Below, piece by piece: positions 30,061-42,053 of a stretch of DNA of 64,000 bases. The position numbers were made by a program, and so were the translations under genes. Each line of letters starts with the position of its first letter. Positions within the stretch are counted from its first letter, which is position 1. The notes beneath the pieces are model-generated. The model did no database searches. It was not told where the DNA came from and saw nothing but the letters and a program-made list of their open reading frames with translations. The DNA is from Eremophila alpestris peregrina (Eukaryota; Chordata; Aves; Passeriformes; Alaudidae): the NCBI GenBank assembly GCA_009792885.1, contig WMCF01000065.1, positions 4,095,247 to 4,159,246 on the forward strand, read 5' to 3'.

Positions 30061-33000
30061 CAGATCTCTGCCAGACAGGCACCATAAGAGGGCAGGAGGA
30101 TTGAGTGGACAAGTTAAGAAGAGCACTTTGATAAGCGTTGACACAGAAAAGAGAAACTTTGACAAACTCCAGGATAATTTCTGCCTCTGGGCAGAGGCTG
30201 GAAGGTCCTCAGTGATGTCAGAAGAGAGTTTCTAATGGCATCAAGTGTTTGTCATCCCTTTTATGTCTCCTACACAAACCCGTGCCTACTGACACTGAAC
30301 CTACACCCAAGCTCTGCTGTTCCAAATCTGGAAGGTGTTGGCTGAGGAAGAGGAGGATGCACTGAGTCATGGTGTCCATGCTGCGTCCAGAACTCCTGGG
30401 GCTCACTGATGGATACAAAAACAAGCTACCACCCACAAAAGCCTTGTGACAGAGGCTGTGGAATCACAGCTCAGGCCTGTCAGGGAGGCTGGTGGGGTGT
30501 GAAACACCTCACAGCCTCCCTCCTCACTGGAGCTAAAATCTGGCCCTAAGAGATTGGAACTCAGTCCAGTGGAAAGAGGGATGTCTTGGCTGAATCACTG
30601 GGATGGGTCTTCAGTGTTACTCTGAAAGATTTTTTTTGCTTCTACATCCATGGCCCAGCAAGTTCTGTGGCTGCTCTTTTGATGGACAAGCAGGTGGGTA
30701 AGTTCTTTCCCAGGTGGGAAGTCTCTGGTAACAGCAAGTCTCTACTGGGGCTGAAATTTGGGACTGGGAAATTTAGAAGAGACCTGCTCTTCTTAGAAGA
30801 GGAATAGAATAAGAGCAAGAGAAAGAGGAGATGGGGTAAAAAGGAGCAAGATGCAGAGGAGACCATCAGCAGAAGGAGGGAGTGGAGAGTGTGTGCTCTT
30901 AAAGAATCCACAACACTCGCAGAAAAGGGGAGCACCCAGGGGGAGCAGAGTGTGAGTGTGGAGCTGGGAGAAATGTTACTGAAGGAAGATATTAATGATG
31001 ATATTTGAAATGTTACTTGAATAAAAGTTTTCATCTGATAGGGCACAGACAGAATTAATGGGTTTTCAATGAGTTGCAAAGCACTGAGGGACAGAGCTGG
31101 GAGCAAAGGGAAAGTTGAAAGTTCTGCTGCATCCCCAGCACAGAGCAAGTCACCAGAGAAGGAACAAAAAAGGGATTGAGAAGCCAGCTCCTGAGTAAAT
31201 TCCTCAGAGATAGGGAAGAGTTTTGAAACCAAAACCAAAAACCCCTGTAACTCCCATATCTGCTTTCTTTTTAATTACCTGAGAGTTCAGGTTGGATGGC
31301 TGGAATGAGGGATGGGGAGGTGAGAAGAGACAAACAGGTGTCAGTGAGGCATCTTTCATGTCCTTCAGAAGATGGATGGCTGTGCCAGGCAGGGACCTGC
31401 ATTTGTGCCCAGGCAGGAGTGTGGGATTTGCCAGGAGGAGCAGGGATTTGGGGAAAAACGAGCCACAGTCCAAAGCCTGCTTGGCAAAGCTGGAGGGAAG
31501 CATCCACTGTGGTGGTCTGCATGGCTCAGCAGGCCCTCTGCAGAGCAGGAGGCTTTATTTCTGCTGGAAGGGAAAGGAGAGAGAGAGAATGGAGCCAGGG
31601 AAAGGGAAGGAAGCAAAATTGTGCTCACATGACAGAGCAGGAAGATTCTTACTCAAACACCCGTGCCTTGGGGATGAGCAAAATTCCCTGGGCCACCTAA
31701 AAATCCTGTCAGATCTGTACCCTGCCTATTTTTCTTTTCTTAGCTGCTTTATTCTAACTTGCTCTCCCCCTCTTTTCTTTTTCCTGTTCTATTCATTTGA
31801 TGAGCTCAGAGGCCACAGGTCTCCTGTGTTTCCCAGAACCCTGGTTAAGATCTTGTTGGCGTCTGGAAGGCAGAGAATGGCACAGGGTCAGGAAGGCAGT
31901 GAAACAGCTAAAGTTGAGTCATTCCTGTTACTTGAGTCTGTCTGGAAAATGCAGATCACTGGGGTTTGTATTTCTGGGGGTTTTTTTACCCCCTGAAATT
32001 TGCTTTCACCCAGGGAAATAGAGCTTGGGTCAAAACACTGCAAAGAAAGTGATCTCATTTTTTGCTCCTGTGTTTTGTTCTCAGACACTTGGATGGAATC
32101 AGAGCCTCTGAGAAGTTCTTGCTCAACAGAGAAGCTGAAGCATGAGGTCCAAGACTTGAAAATAAAAACTCAACAGGGAAAAGGTATTTTAGAAAAGCCC
32201 AAGCAATAAGATCCTCAACTGGTATCTGCAATCAGCCCTGAGTAGAAATGCATCCAAATCCAGACATCCTGATTTCTTAATTGTTGCTTCTCATATCAGT
32301 GTCATCACTAGTTATTTTTTATAACCAATTTGCCAGAGAAATGTCTCTCAGCAGCAGGTTGAATTCTTCATTACATCTGTTTCTGTATCAAACCATCCCA
32401 AGAACCCTTCTGAGACTGCTTTTCTCCCAGTGCATTATGGAAATGCACCTTTTCATCAGGAGGGACATCTCTGTTTAGTTTGCAGACTTCAGAATTCCCT
32501 CTGTTCAAAATGCTACCTGAGTGAAACCAGAGATAAAACTCCAGCTAATATCATGATCTCAGGAACTGGCAGATAATTAATTTCTAAAACTTGAGACTGA
32601 GTGGTGCATTTCCTTTGTGATTTGATTTTTTTTTTTATCCATTCTCTTATGGAGTGATCTTCCCACCCAACCCCCCCCCAATAACAAATTAGAGCCACAT
32701 ATTTTTGGAAGAAGATGGTGTCAGGACTAAAATACTCTGCTGGGGACCTCTTGGCTCCTCTGCAGTCTCGTGCTGTGATCAGTTTTGTTTAGGACATTCT
32801 CAGTCTGTGGGTCTGGAATTAGGAAGCCAGGATCCAGAGAGGTTCAGTGGAAGTTCTAGAGGGTTATTCAGTGTTCTGCCTTCAGGGGCTGAAGTGTTGG
32901 AGAAGGACCACAACCTCTCAGTGCTGACTTGCCCAAATGAGACATTTCTCACATTGTCATTTTTTGCCTCTGGAATCCTAAAATAACAAATAGAGAGTGG

Positions 33001-33659
33001 GGATGATCCAGTGATTCAGCCATCAGCATCCACAGCAGTCACCCAAGATAGCTGCTTCCTTTAGCATCCACAAAAATACCAACCACTCCATGGGACAGCT
33101 TGGAAGCCAAAGAAATGGCCACTTTGTTGAAATTAAATTGCCATATGAGCCCTAATTCCAATGTATCTCTGCTCCTTTGTTCCTCATCTGCACAAACCAA
33201 ACTCCCTAATTCCCCACCTTCCCAAATCAGGGAAAATGTTTCCTCAAGGCAGGAATCTCATCCCTCATTTTGCCCACTTGCAGCATCAGAACGTTTGTGT
33301 CAGAGCTGGGCCAAGGCAGTCCCTGGGTGTCAGGGACAGAGGCCAATAAACTCTTATCACATTGCAGGAGAGCAAAGGAGAACACACAGCTCGAGCTCAG
33401 AGGTGGGACTGAGATTTTCCTGCCCAAACAAAGTACCTGGGTTTGATGGCACAGAGCAGGGAACAGGTCAACATGCATCATCCCATCAGGAAAAGCTTCT
33501 CTCTGCTCCTCTGCTGCTTGTCCCTGTGTCAGTGAGGGATTGAATTCAGTGATGGAGGAAGGTGGATTTGCTCTGCAGTGCAAAGACACAAATATCAGGT
33601 AACAATAGTAACTCCCAGACCTGAATCTTTTCAGAAAAACATTTACAAGCAGCTTTCTG
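30061..33659. other. unique non-coding stretch
   Basis: Purine-rich at 30780-30860, with a run of nine C near 32670. Open frames up to 234 codons (plus, 31292-31996; minus, 30642-31238) overlap each other on both strands and match no family I know, so they read as chance frames. Confidence 0.5.
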
Positions 33660-33990
33660 GAGCAGTAAAGATTTTTCTTTTTCTCCCTTTTTTTTTTTCT
33701 CCTTTTTTCCTTTACTACAGAGAAATCTTTAACAAATAATCATTTTACACTGTACAGTTCATCAATAAAAGCAATAACACCAGGTTATGTAATAAATTAA
33801 ATATGATGTGCAGTTGAAAGTAATCGTTCTTTCAGGCATCAGCTTCTTGTCACATTAAGGGCTCTGGCAAACAGGTTTAATATTGGTGGAATGAACAGAA
33901 TTATTGACAAGCAGAGGAGGAACTAGACAGCAAGTGAGCATCATATTAATTTTTCAAAGCTTGATATTGCTTTTCCTGCTGACAACGCAA
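33660..33990. promoter_or_regulatory. T-rich run followed by candidate conserved element
   Basis: A T-rich tract (33668-33715) precedes an AT-rich block. The block contains AACAAATAATCATTTTACAC, GTAATAAATTAAATATGATG, AGTAATCGTTC, TTTAATATTGG and CATATTAATTTTTC. The homeodomain-type density is high and it passes back to mixed sequence near 33990. Regulatory function is inferred. Confidence 0.35.
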
Positions 33991-36900
33991 CAAACTTCCA
34001 GGGCTGGCTTTTGCTGAAGTGAGGTTTGGTACTGGTGGCTTGTTTCTCCTTGATCTTGGTTTTCTGCCATCCTGTCAAGTTGGAAGAGAGAAGGGAAGAG
34101 GGAGAGAAATCGTGGTGACTCAGAGGTAAATGTGGTTTTATCTTTGGGTTTGCTCTGGATAACTCAGTTCAAGGTGAACTCAGATTAACTCCAGTTCTGC
34201 CTTTCCCTACATCAGTGGACATCTCTCATTACTTCAAAAACCAGTCCATAATTCCCATCCCACTTCTAGAATTTAAGTACTGCTCCTTGGCCTGGAGAGT
34301 CTGGTGGTTGAAATGCTGGAGATCCTTTGGGACAGAGTTTCTCAGAGTGGACAATAAAACCAGAGATGGTGTTACAAAGAGAGGTCTGCTGGGTCACCTG
34401 AGCTTCCTGGCGCTGGGAACTGCTCAAGGGTTGCACAGAAATGGAAATTGAAAAGCTGAACTTCCTGAGGTCCAAGTGGTTCATGGATGAGGCTGGAAAT
34501 GTAGAAAGTAATGACAATTCACCTTTTTACCTAAGCATTCCCAAAGTGCAACAAAAACAGCTGAAGGGGAAAAAAAAGAACAAGTGTGAATGGCCACTCT
34601 GAGGCATGGGTTTTGTCTGAGGTGGAGGTAAAAAATAGGCACTGACATTTCTCTTATCTCATGTTTGAGCCCCAGCCACCTCTGCTTGTCTCATGAGATT
34701 TGTCACCCAAAAAAAAGATTTAAAAAGGTGTTAAAATATGTGTTTTCCTGTTGATGGGCTGTGGAGAGGCAGAGGAGAAGGTTCCTGTGGAGTGGTGGTC
34801 AGGGACTGCTCAGGTCAGAGGTATTCTGCAGAAATTGTCCTCAGAGATGCTCTCAAGGAGCACACATGGGACAAATATTCCCAGAGCAGCTCTCTGGGCT
34901 GCCTTTCCACTGGGGATGGGATGGGATTGAGCTCTCTGCAGCATTTACGATGGATGAGATATAATTTTATCAGATGAACTGCAAGGATCCTTGCAGGTGG
35001 CACTTTGGGAACACTCTCCTTTATCTACATCAGGGTGGTCAGCACATTGTTTTTGAGCAGTTTCCATAACCACAGGAACATGGGGAGGAGAAAAAGGGAA
35101 GGAGGTGTGGGCAAAAGGCAGCTCTGGGCTGATCAGTGATGCCCCATGGGCTCTGTTTAACCCTTTCTCTCCTCTCTCATCTCTGTCCACAGCTCTGAGG
35201 ATGTTTCAGAGCTGGCAATGCAGGCATGGCTGCAGAGAGCTGCACAAGCTTTGGAACTTGGCAGCACTGTCCTTTGACTGGCTCTTGCCTTAGAAGAGGA
35301 TGGGTTGTCAGGGCTCATCAATTAACACCAGGGGCAGGTTTGTTCGTCACACTGAGCTTTCATGGGCTGATCTTCACACATGTGGCCACATTTTCAGTAA
35401 GGAACTCATGTCTCCCTGGCCAGAACTTCCTATCAGCTGTGAAATGTGGCAGCTCCTTTTTTCCAAAATATTCCAGAATGACACAATTTCTCCAAAGAAA
35501 TGTCAGAGCATTGAGAGGGCCAAAGGAGAGTGAGGAGAAAGCAGAGCTGCTCATCTTGCTCAGACCCACACCCAGCCTCCCCACACATTCCCATGGCTGG
35601 AATCAAAACCAAACTCATTTCTCTTTTAATGAGGGGTGAGGGAATATGTGGGCCCCAGAAAGCTGGACAAGTCATGGATGTTGTCACCTTGAAGACTTGT
35701 CTGTGTATTCTTCCTCACTGCTCTCCTGGGATTTGTTTCCAGAATTTTTGTGTCTAATTTGTACCCAAGATTGGAGAGATCACTGGGCTGGCAGAGTTCA
35801 GTGAAAGGTGTAACATGAGTGGAATGGTCTCAAGAGCAATGAGAACACATTATTTTTTTACTTATGAGCAAGTTCTGTTTCACCCCCTCCACGCAGAAAA
35901 GGACCCAGGAGTGAGAGGTTTTAAAGCACCAAAAAGGAATCAAGATTTTTCTGAGGGCCTGGGAGAAAGTGGGAGGGGAACTCACAGGAGAAATGTCAGC
36001 ACAGGAGCACCCTTTGGTAATGAGCTGTTTCACAAAACGTGGAAAATGGTAGAATTTCAGGCATCAGCTGTGTATCCTAATGGTGCATCAGCCACCTAAA
36101 AGACCTTGGAAAATACTGTTAGAAGCAGGTAACAGACTAAGCACAGGAGCATGAAGATATTTCTTATTTGATGCAGAACCTGGAGAGTGCTGGAGGGTGG
36201 AAGGAAGGAGCCAGGACTGCAGAATCCAGGGTGGGATTTTGCCAACAAACAGAGCAATTCCTCAGAGCCACTGGGAAGGAAATTTCCTGCCCTTCCAGGG
36301 AGGGAAAGCAGAGGGGGAGCTGCTGATGTGCTGAACATGTGGGGCCATCCCAGCAGGACAAAGCCTCATGGCTCCAAAAGAGCTCAGTACCAGGAATGGA
36401 GCTGAAGGAGCCAAAATAGGAGCTGCAGGAAGCATCTTGATAATCCAGACTGAAATATTAACAATGAGAATTGCAAATAAAGGCTTTGAACTGCTTTGGG
36501 GGTACACCCTGTTCCAAGAAGCTCCTCATTCCCTCCCTGCACAAGTGCCAGTGGGACAAAGCCAAAAGATTGGATTGCCATGAGTCAAAACTAGAGAATT
36601 TTTAAATATTTTATCTCTTTTTTTAAACCAAGCTCTTTCAAAGCTGCAGGTTATTCCTGTCTTTAAATCCTGTGTGCACTAAGGATTTCACTGTCTTTTC
36701 ATGGCAGTTGAGGAATTCCTGACATTCCCATCACCTGTGCTGCAGGGAGAGACAGAGGAACATGCAAAGAATTATGTGTGCAACTGCCAGGCTCTGAAGT
36801 GCATCTGAGAGTGCCCCTGGGTACTTAACTACCTCTGAAAAACCTGAGAGCATTTAATTCCCCCAGAAGTCAGTGGAGATCAAGAACATGCATTTGGGTT

Positions 36901-37615
36901 CCTGAATCATGGAGCAGCCTCTTCATCTGAGATGTGTTTGACTGCTGGAAGGATGGGAGTGTTTCTCTTACAGTGATGAGGATTAGAAACAGATTTGTTA
37001 AAGGAAAACAAAACAAAGTACAATCCTTCATGTTAAATCCTGCACAAATGATACCCCTGGGTTTCTTTCAGATTTTTATTATTGTAAAGTAATAGTTGGG
37101 TTTATCCTCACACTTTGCCCATTCTGTTGAACCAAGGTGCTATTTTTGAGCTGAAAGCATGCACACAAAAAAAATGCAAATCCCACATTTCAAAGGCACC
37201 TTCCACTTGGAATGGGATCTATTTTTGTCCCTGTGACAGTCCTGCACAGCTCTAATTGTCACACCCTGCTCTGAAATCCACATTCGCTCCTCTTGCCAAC
37301 ATATTTTTGGATTATTGTGATCAGCTTTTGTGTTCCTCTTGACATGGGCCAGATTTTGACATGAGGTGCTGAGTCATGCACAAGGTGGATCTTATGGATG
37401 TCCCAAAGAAATCTTCCTTTTTCTATTCCCCTGTCCCTGGGCCAGCACCTGGCAGAGTCTCCCCCATCTCCCAGACAGACGAGGGAAAGAAAACCACCTG
37501 AAACTCATCAAAGAGCTGAGCAGCTCAAAACAATACATTTAATTATTATTGTGAAATGTCTTAGGGAATGCCTGCTTGACATTGTAGTGTCTGTGCTCGT
37601 TTGTTTTGGGATGGA
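33991..37615. other. unique non-coding stretch
   Basis: 3.6 kb of mixed composition with no recognisable exon, RNA or transposon. Frames are all below about 140 codons and overlap on both strands. Confidence 0.5.
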
Positions 37616-38006
37616 ACTGAGCAAAGAAAGAAAGAGAAAAGAAAAAGTAAAAGAGAAAATAAAAGGGAAAGGAAAGAAGGAAAAAATAAAAGAAGAAGGG
37701 AAGGGAAGGGAAGGGAAGGGAAGGGAAGGGAAGGGAAGGGAAGGNNNNNNNNNNNNNNNNNNNNNNNNNNNNNNNNNNNNNNNNNNNNNNNNNNNNNNNN
37801 NNNNNNNNNNNNNNNNNNNNNNNNNNNNNNNNNNNNNNNNNNNNNNNNNNNNNNNNNNNNNNNNNNNNNNNNNNNNNNNNNNNNNNNNNNNNNNNNNNNN
37901 NNNNNNNNNNNNNNNNNNNNNNGAAGGGAAGGGAAGGGAAGGGAAGGGAAGGGAAGGGAAGGGAAGGGAAGGGAAGGGAAGGGAAGGGAAGGGAAGGGAA
38001 GGGAAG
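37616..38006 (+). repeat. (AAGGG)n pentanucleotide array with purine-rich left flank
   Basis: From 37617 the plus strand is almost entirely A and G (AAAGAAAGAAAGAGAAAAG style). It resolves into pure AAGGG: nine units from 37696 to the gap and sixteen units after it (37924-38003). A 178-base run of N separates them. Frames of 142-230 codons across it exist only because of the repeat and the N run. Confidence 0.97.
37745..37922. other. assembly gap, 178 N
   Basis: Unresolved bases wholly inside the AAGGG array. The same repeat on both sides suggests the missing sequence is more AAGGG, though motif changes inside cannot be excluded. Confidence 0.98.
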
Positions 38007-38861
38007 ACTTTTTTGTCTCCTGCAGCTGAGTTGATTTTGAGGATCACTTTTTTCCCCTTCCCTTTCCACTTCTTCTCTAATCACCATTAAACATATGTCA
38101 GCACCATGTGCTATTTTTTTCAATAAGAGGGAAGTTTTTTAACCAGGTAACAGAAAAACAGAAAAAAAAGATGGAATATTGGAGATGGAATCTTCAGCAG
38201 TCTCCACACCAGCATCCTCCACGTGAGTTGTCTTCCTTTCCTTTGAATGGCCTCTGTGAATGCAAATCCCAAATTTCAAAGGCCTGAATTCTGGGATGCT
38301 GAGTGCAAAATGTCTGATATTGCTGTTGCTGCTTCTGTTGCAGCTCCTCATCAGCAAAATTTCCCTGCTGTTCACGCACAGGTGCCCTGGGATAGGTGAA
38401 GCAGGCTCCAGTGCTGCTCTTTAATCCACAGCCAGGCTGTCCCCTGAATTCCTGCAGAACAGGCTCCAGCAGAGCTGTGCTCCTCCTGATGCTGAGCAGC
38501 TGTTTCACAAACCGTTGGGCCATTGCAGTTCTGTGGCCATAATCACTTGGCTCTCTCAGTTCTGTCACCTGCAGATTAAAATGAAAAGCCTTGAAAATCA
38601 GGTGACAGTGACTCCAGCATGTGCAGGGATGTGTGTGAGCACAGAGCAGGCTGCTGTGACACACCCCAGAAATGGAGGGCTCGACTCTGGAGAGGGTGTC
38701 TGGGAGAGAAGTGAAGAAACACAGCCAAATGTTCTATTTTCTGTGATGGAGACCAAATCCCTTTGAAAGTGGGAATGTAATTGTTCCATGGCCAGGGCTG
38801 CTGGAACACTGAGTCTGGGCTGCATGTGTGTGCCATCACACAAAGGTCCTGGAACCACACA
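38007..38861. other. unique non-coding stretch
   Basis: Nothing recognised between the AAGGG array and the CR1 fragment. A minus-strand 156-codon frame at 38194-38664 has no known domain. Confidence 0.5.
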
Positions 38862-39040
38862 GTCCTGGAAATGGAAGGGACATTTAAAGGTCATCCAGAC
38901 ACATTCCACTGTCCCAGGCTGCTCCAAGCCCTGTCCAGCCTGGTCTTGGGCACTTCCAGGGATCCAGGGGCAGCCACAGCTTCTCTGGGCACCCTGTGCC
39001 AGGGCCCACCCTCATTGTAAAAACCTACTTTGGGCTAAAG
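38862..39040 (-). mobile_element. CR1 LINE 3' region, 5'-truncated
   Basis: The plus strand gives the reverse complement of the CR1 3' end. GGAAATGGAAGGGACATTTA and AAGGTCATCCAG come first, then CCCAGGCTGCTCCAAGCCCT, CTTGGGCACTTCCAGGGATC and TTCTCTGGGCACCCTGTGCC. The order matches the other minus-strand copy near 63.6 kb. The 5' end is lost near 39040. Confidence 0.92.
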
Positions 39041-40195
39041 AGCAGCAATTTGCCTGCAGTTCTCAGCCTGGCTGTGCAGGAGGTCTGAGGAAGGAGTTGT
39101 TATTGTGGATAGAAGGAATCAGATTTACAGGGAAAACCTTCACAGCCATGGAAAGGGGCAAATTTATTAAAATATCCCCAGCAACAGTCACAGCAGCATC
39201 TTGTCTGTTTTCTGGTATTATCAGAGATCCCAGCACTTGGTGTTAGCTGAGATCCCAAGGTAGTTTCTTCCTAGGAAGTGTTGTCTAATGATGATTTGCT
39301 GCCTGCTACCTCTGAAGATCATTCCTGCCATCTTTCCCCAGATCCATGTTTCCTTCACGTGCAGCTGCAGCAGATTGTGCAGACAGTGCAGACTTTAGGC
39401 TTGACACAGGTGCCACACTTTTAATGTCATTTTTATTAATGTCATTTATGTCCTTTTATTTCTGACCTGTAGCAGAGCTGCTCTTGGTTTCCTCCACAGG
39501 AGAGGAGAAGGGACAGTCACAGGAGGGTTGTCCAGGGGCACTCTGCTGGGGGTCAATCCCATATTTCCACCCAGATGAGAATCTGTGTTTGGAATGGGGT
39601 TAACCTTGATTTACCCAGGAGATGGAAGGGGTGGAATTGAGCACAACAAGCCGAATCCTAGAATAGCAAAAGGCCACTGGAAAGGGAAAGAGAGTGCAAG
39701 GAGGAGAAGCTAACACATCGGCCTCTGTGATTCTGTCTCTGCAGGTCCCTCAGGCAATATAACCATAAACAGTCTCTTCAAAAAAATGTGAATACCGTGC
39801 TCCTTCCTGACAGTTTTTTCCCCTGTTCCCTCCTGCCTTTACAAGTAGCTGAGAAAAAGAAATATTTAATGACAGGTTTTGATATTTTAATGCAGGCTCT
39901 TGGTTAAAACACCACGAATCTCTCCGTGAAAGGGCAGCAATAGAATCACAAAGGAACGTGTTGCAGCAAGTGAGAAGTTGGTTGGAAAAGGGAAGGAAGT
40001 GGAAAGAGGCAGCGCTGCAGAACTCGTGGAGTATCCTCAGGTGGAAATCACCACTGACTCATTTCAGGAGCCCCTTTCCAGAGCTTGCTGGGGAGGAACA
40101 ACCAGGCCACTTTGGTGCTTTACCCTTCACCTTTCTGTGAGAGCAGAGCAGAGTTCCCTCCTCCATGATTTGGCTGGGACATGTTCTTCTGACAG
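39041..40195. other. unique non-coding stretch
   Basis: A short tandem TTTTTATTAATGTCATTTATG duplication-like segment lies near 39420-39460. No exon recognised. Confidence 0.5.
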
Positions 40196-40535
40196 GATCC
40201 CTTTCCTTGAAGAAATTCCTGATGATGCCCACCCTGACCCTCCCCTGGCCCAGCCTGAGGCCGTTCCCTCTCCTCCTGTCCCTGTTCCTTGTCCCAGAGC
40301 CCAAATCCCCCCCGGCTGTCCCCTCCTGTCAGGGAGCTGTGCAGAGCCACAAGGGCCCCCCTGAGCCTCCTTTGCTCCAGGCTGAGCCCCTTCCCCAGCT
40401 CCCTCAGCCTCTCCTGGTGTTCCCCAGCTCTGTTCCCTTCTCTGGACATGCTCCAGCCCCTCAAGGTCCTTCTTGAGGGACCCAGAACTGGACACAGCCC
40501 TCAGGGTGTAGCCCCAGCAGTGCCCAGCACTGAGA
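40196..40535 (-). mobile_element. CR1 LINE 3'-proximal fragment
   Basis: On the minus strand this reads as the CR1 segment carrying TTCTGGGTCCCTCAAGAAGG, then CTTGAGGGGCTGGAGCATGT, GCTGAGGGAGCTGGGGAAGG and AGGAATTTCTTCAAGGAAAG. It lacks the 3' terminal motif, stopping near 40196, and is 5'-truncated near 40535. It is an internal piece adjoining the region held by the copy at 8.9-9.2 kb. The minus-strand frame of 122 codons is a relic, not a functional reverse transcriptase. Confidence 0.9.
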
Positions 40536-40989
40536 CAAAAGATGTGAAGTGCTCAATGTGTCACTGCCATGAAGGCCACGTTCTCACTCATCCTTATCTA
40601 CCTCTGAGCTTGTTCTCCAGCCCAGTTGTGCCCTGCACCCCTTGTGTGGCATCAGTGGCACCCATAGGAAGGGAACACAGGAAAATCACATCCTTGAACC
40701 ACTGTGAAGCTCGTGTTTGTCCTCTCACACACACAGGGCTGCTGCTGGGCCCAGCCTGCTCCACTGGGCTGCATCCATCACCCAGCCAGGAATGCAGCAC
40801 AAAATGTCAGCCTGGTGCCTCTGAGCCAGGGCTGGAGCCCAGGAAATGTGGCACTGAGTGGTCTCTGTGCAGAGACAGCCTGAGACTGAAATCTCAGCCT
40901 GGGACTGAAATCTCAGCCTGGTGGCTGCAGTGAATAGTTTATGCTGCCCTCCCCTCCCTTCCCTGGGATCTCAGCAGCAGTCTCCAGCC
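40536..40989. other. unique non-coding stretch
   Basis: Contains two adjacent 19-base copies of GACTGAAATCTCAGCCTGG at 40884-40921. Otherwise nothing recognised. Confidence 0.55.
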
Positions 40990-41175
40990 AACATAATTCT
41001 TGGTGAGTTACTTTCGTTAGCAAAACCTTTCACCCTATGAAGATGTTCTACTTAATTAGTAAAAGTTCAATTTTTTTGTCAGCGACAGAGCTCCATACAT
41101 CAACATGTCTGGAGAGTCATTAGCTGGAAAATTAATCAGGGTGGGTAACAGCTGCATAGAGTCAGAGCCCTTTAT
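40990..41175. promoter_or_regulatory. candidate conserved non-coding element
   Basis: AT-rich block with CATAATTCTTGG, TACTTTCGTTAGC, CTTAATTAGTAAAAG, TCAGCGACAG, GTCATTAGCTGGAAAATTAA and a TTTATG word. Retained CpGs and homeodomain-type sites resemble the other enhancer-like blocks. Confidence 0.35.
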
Positions 41176-42011
41176 GTTCCCTCCCACATCTCTGCCTCCA
41201 ACTTGATGACTTTTTCAGGGAAGGGTATCCAAAAACCATCTCCAAATATCCAAGAGACCCCTTGCTAGGGAGTCAAGGGTGTCCCTGAGCCTGAAGGAAA
41301 GAATGAGAAACCAGAATCAGCTTTGATCCACCTTGGTCAGGCCAGTGAGGAACTGCAGATGGGGACTCTGAAATGCTGATGGAAGGCTGAGGTTTCCCTT
41401 CCACCTGCCTCTGGGAACACATCAAAACAAGGTGTTTTGCTCCCCTGCATTGCCCTGTGTATCCATTGTGCAGGATTGCTGCCAGCAGAGTTTGCAACAA
41501 CCCCTCGTGGCTCAGCCTTGGATTCCTTCCCCACTGTGCATTTATTTTTGCTTGGGAAAACTCTGCTTGAGGTGTCTGCTGCTAAATCCTACAGGATCAC
41601 CTTTTTCCTAGTGGGTTGACAGTCACAAGGAGTCCAAATAACCAATGGCTCAGCACAGATTTGCATGTCAGCTTCTTCTTGGGTTTTTTTTCATCTTTTT
41701 ACCAGTTTATTCCCTGGATATGGAGCCTGGGCTTTTCTTCTGGCAGCAGGAGCCCATCCATAACTTCATGCAGGTGGGGAATGTTGCACCAAGTTGTGCT
41801 GAGGGTGCTGGATGCTTTGCAGGAATCTTGGGATGGGTACATTGGTCTAAGAGACTCTAAGAATAATAAAATCTGGTGTTGTTCCTATCTCCTGAGCACA
41901 GGAAACTGTTGATGTGTCAGTCTCACATCACTTTTCACTGCTCTGACACTTCTTAAAATTAACAGGGAAGTGTTGGTGAAAAACACTGATATCCTTTATA
42001 TACTTTCTGTT
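41176..42011. other. unique non-coding stretch
   Basis: Mixed composition; no exon or repeat recognised. Confidence 0.5.
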
Positions 42012-42053
42012 ACTACTACTACTATTATTATGATGATGATTATTATTATTAGG
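42012..42053. repeat. compound triplet microsatellite (ACT)n(ATT)n(GAT)n(ATT)n
   Basis: TACTACTACTACTATTATTA is followed by TGATGATGATTATTATTATT, about 42 bases with stepwise motif changes. Confidence 0.95.

Noticed and set aside
31292..31996. 234-codon plus-strand frame
   Set aside because: Opposed by overlapping frames on the other strand and without any recognisable domain; length is within chance for this GC content.
37398..38123. Frames of 142-230 codons across the AAGGG array
   Set aside because: They depend on the repeat and on the N run having no stop codons.
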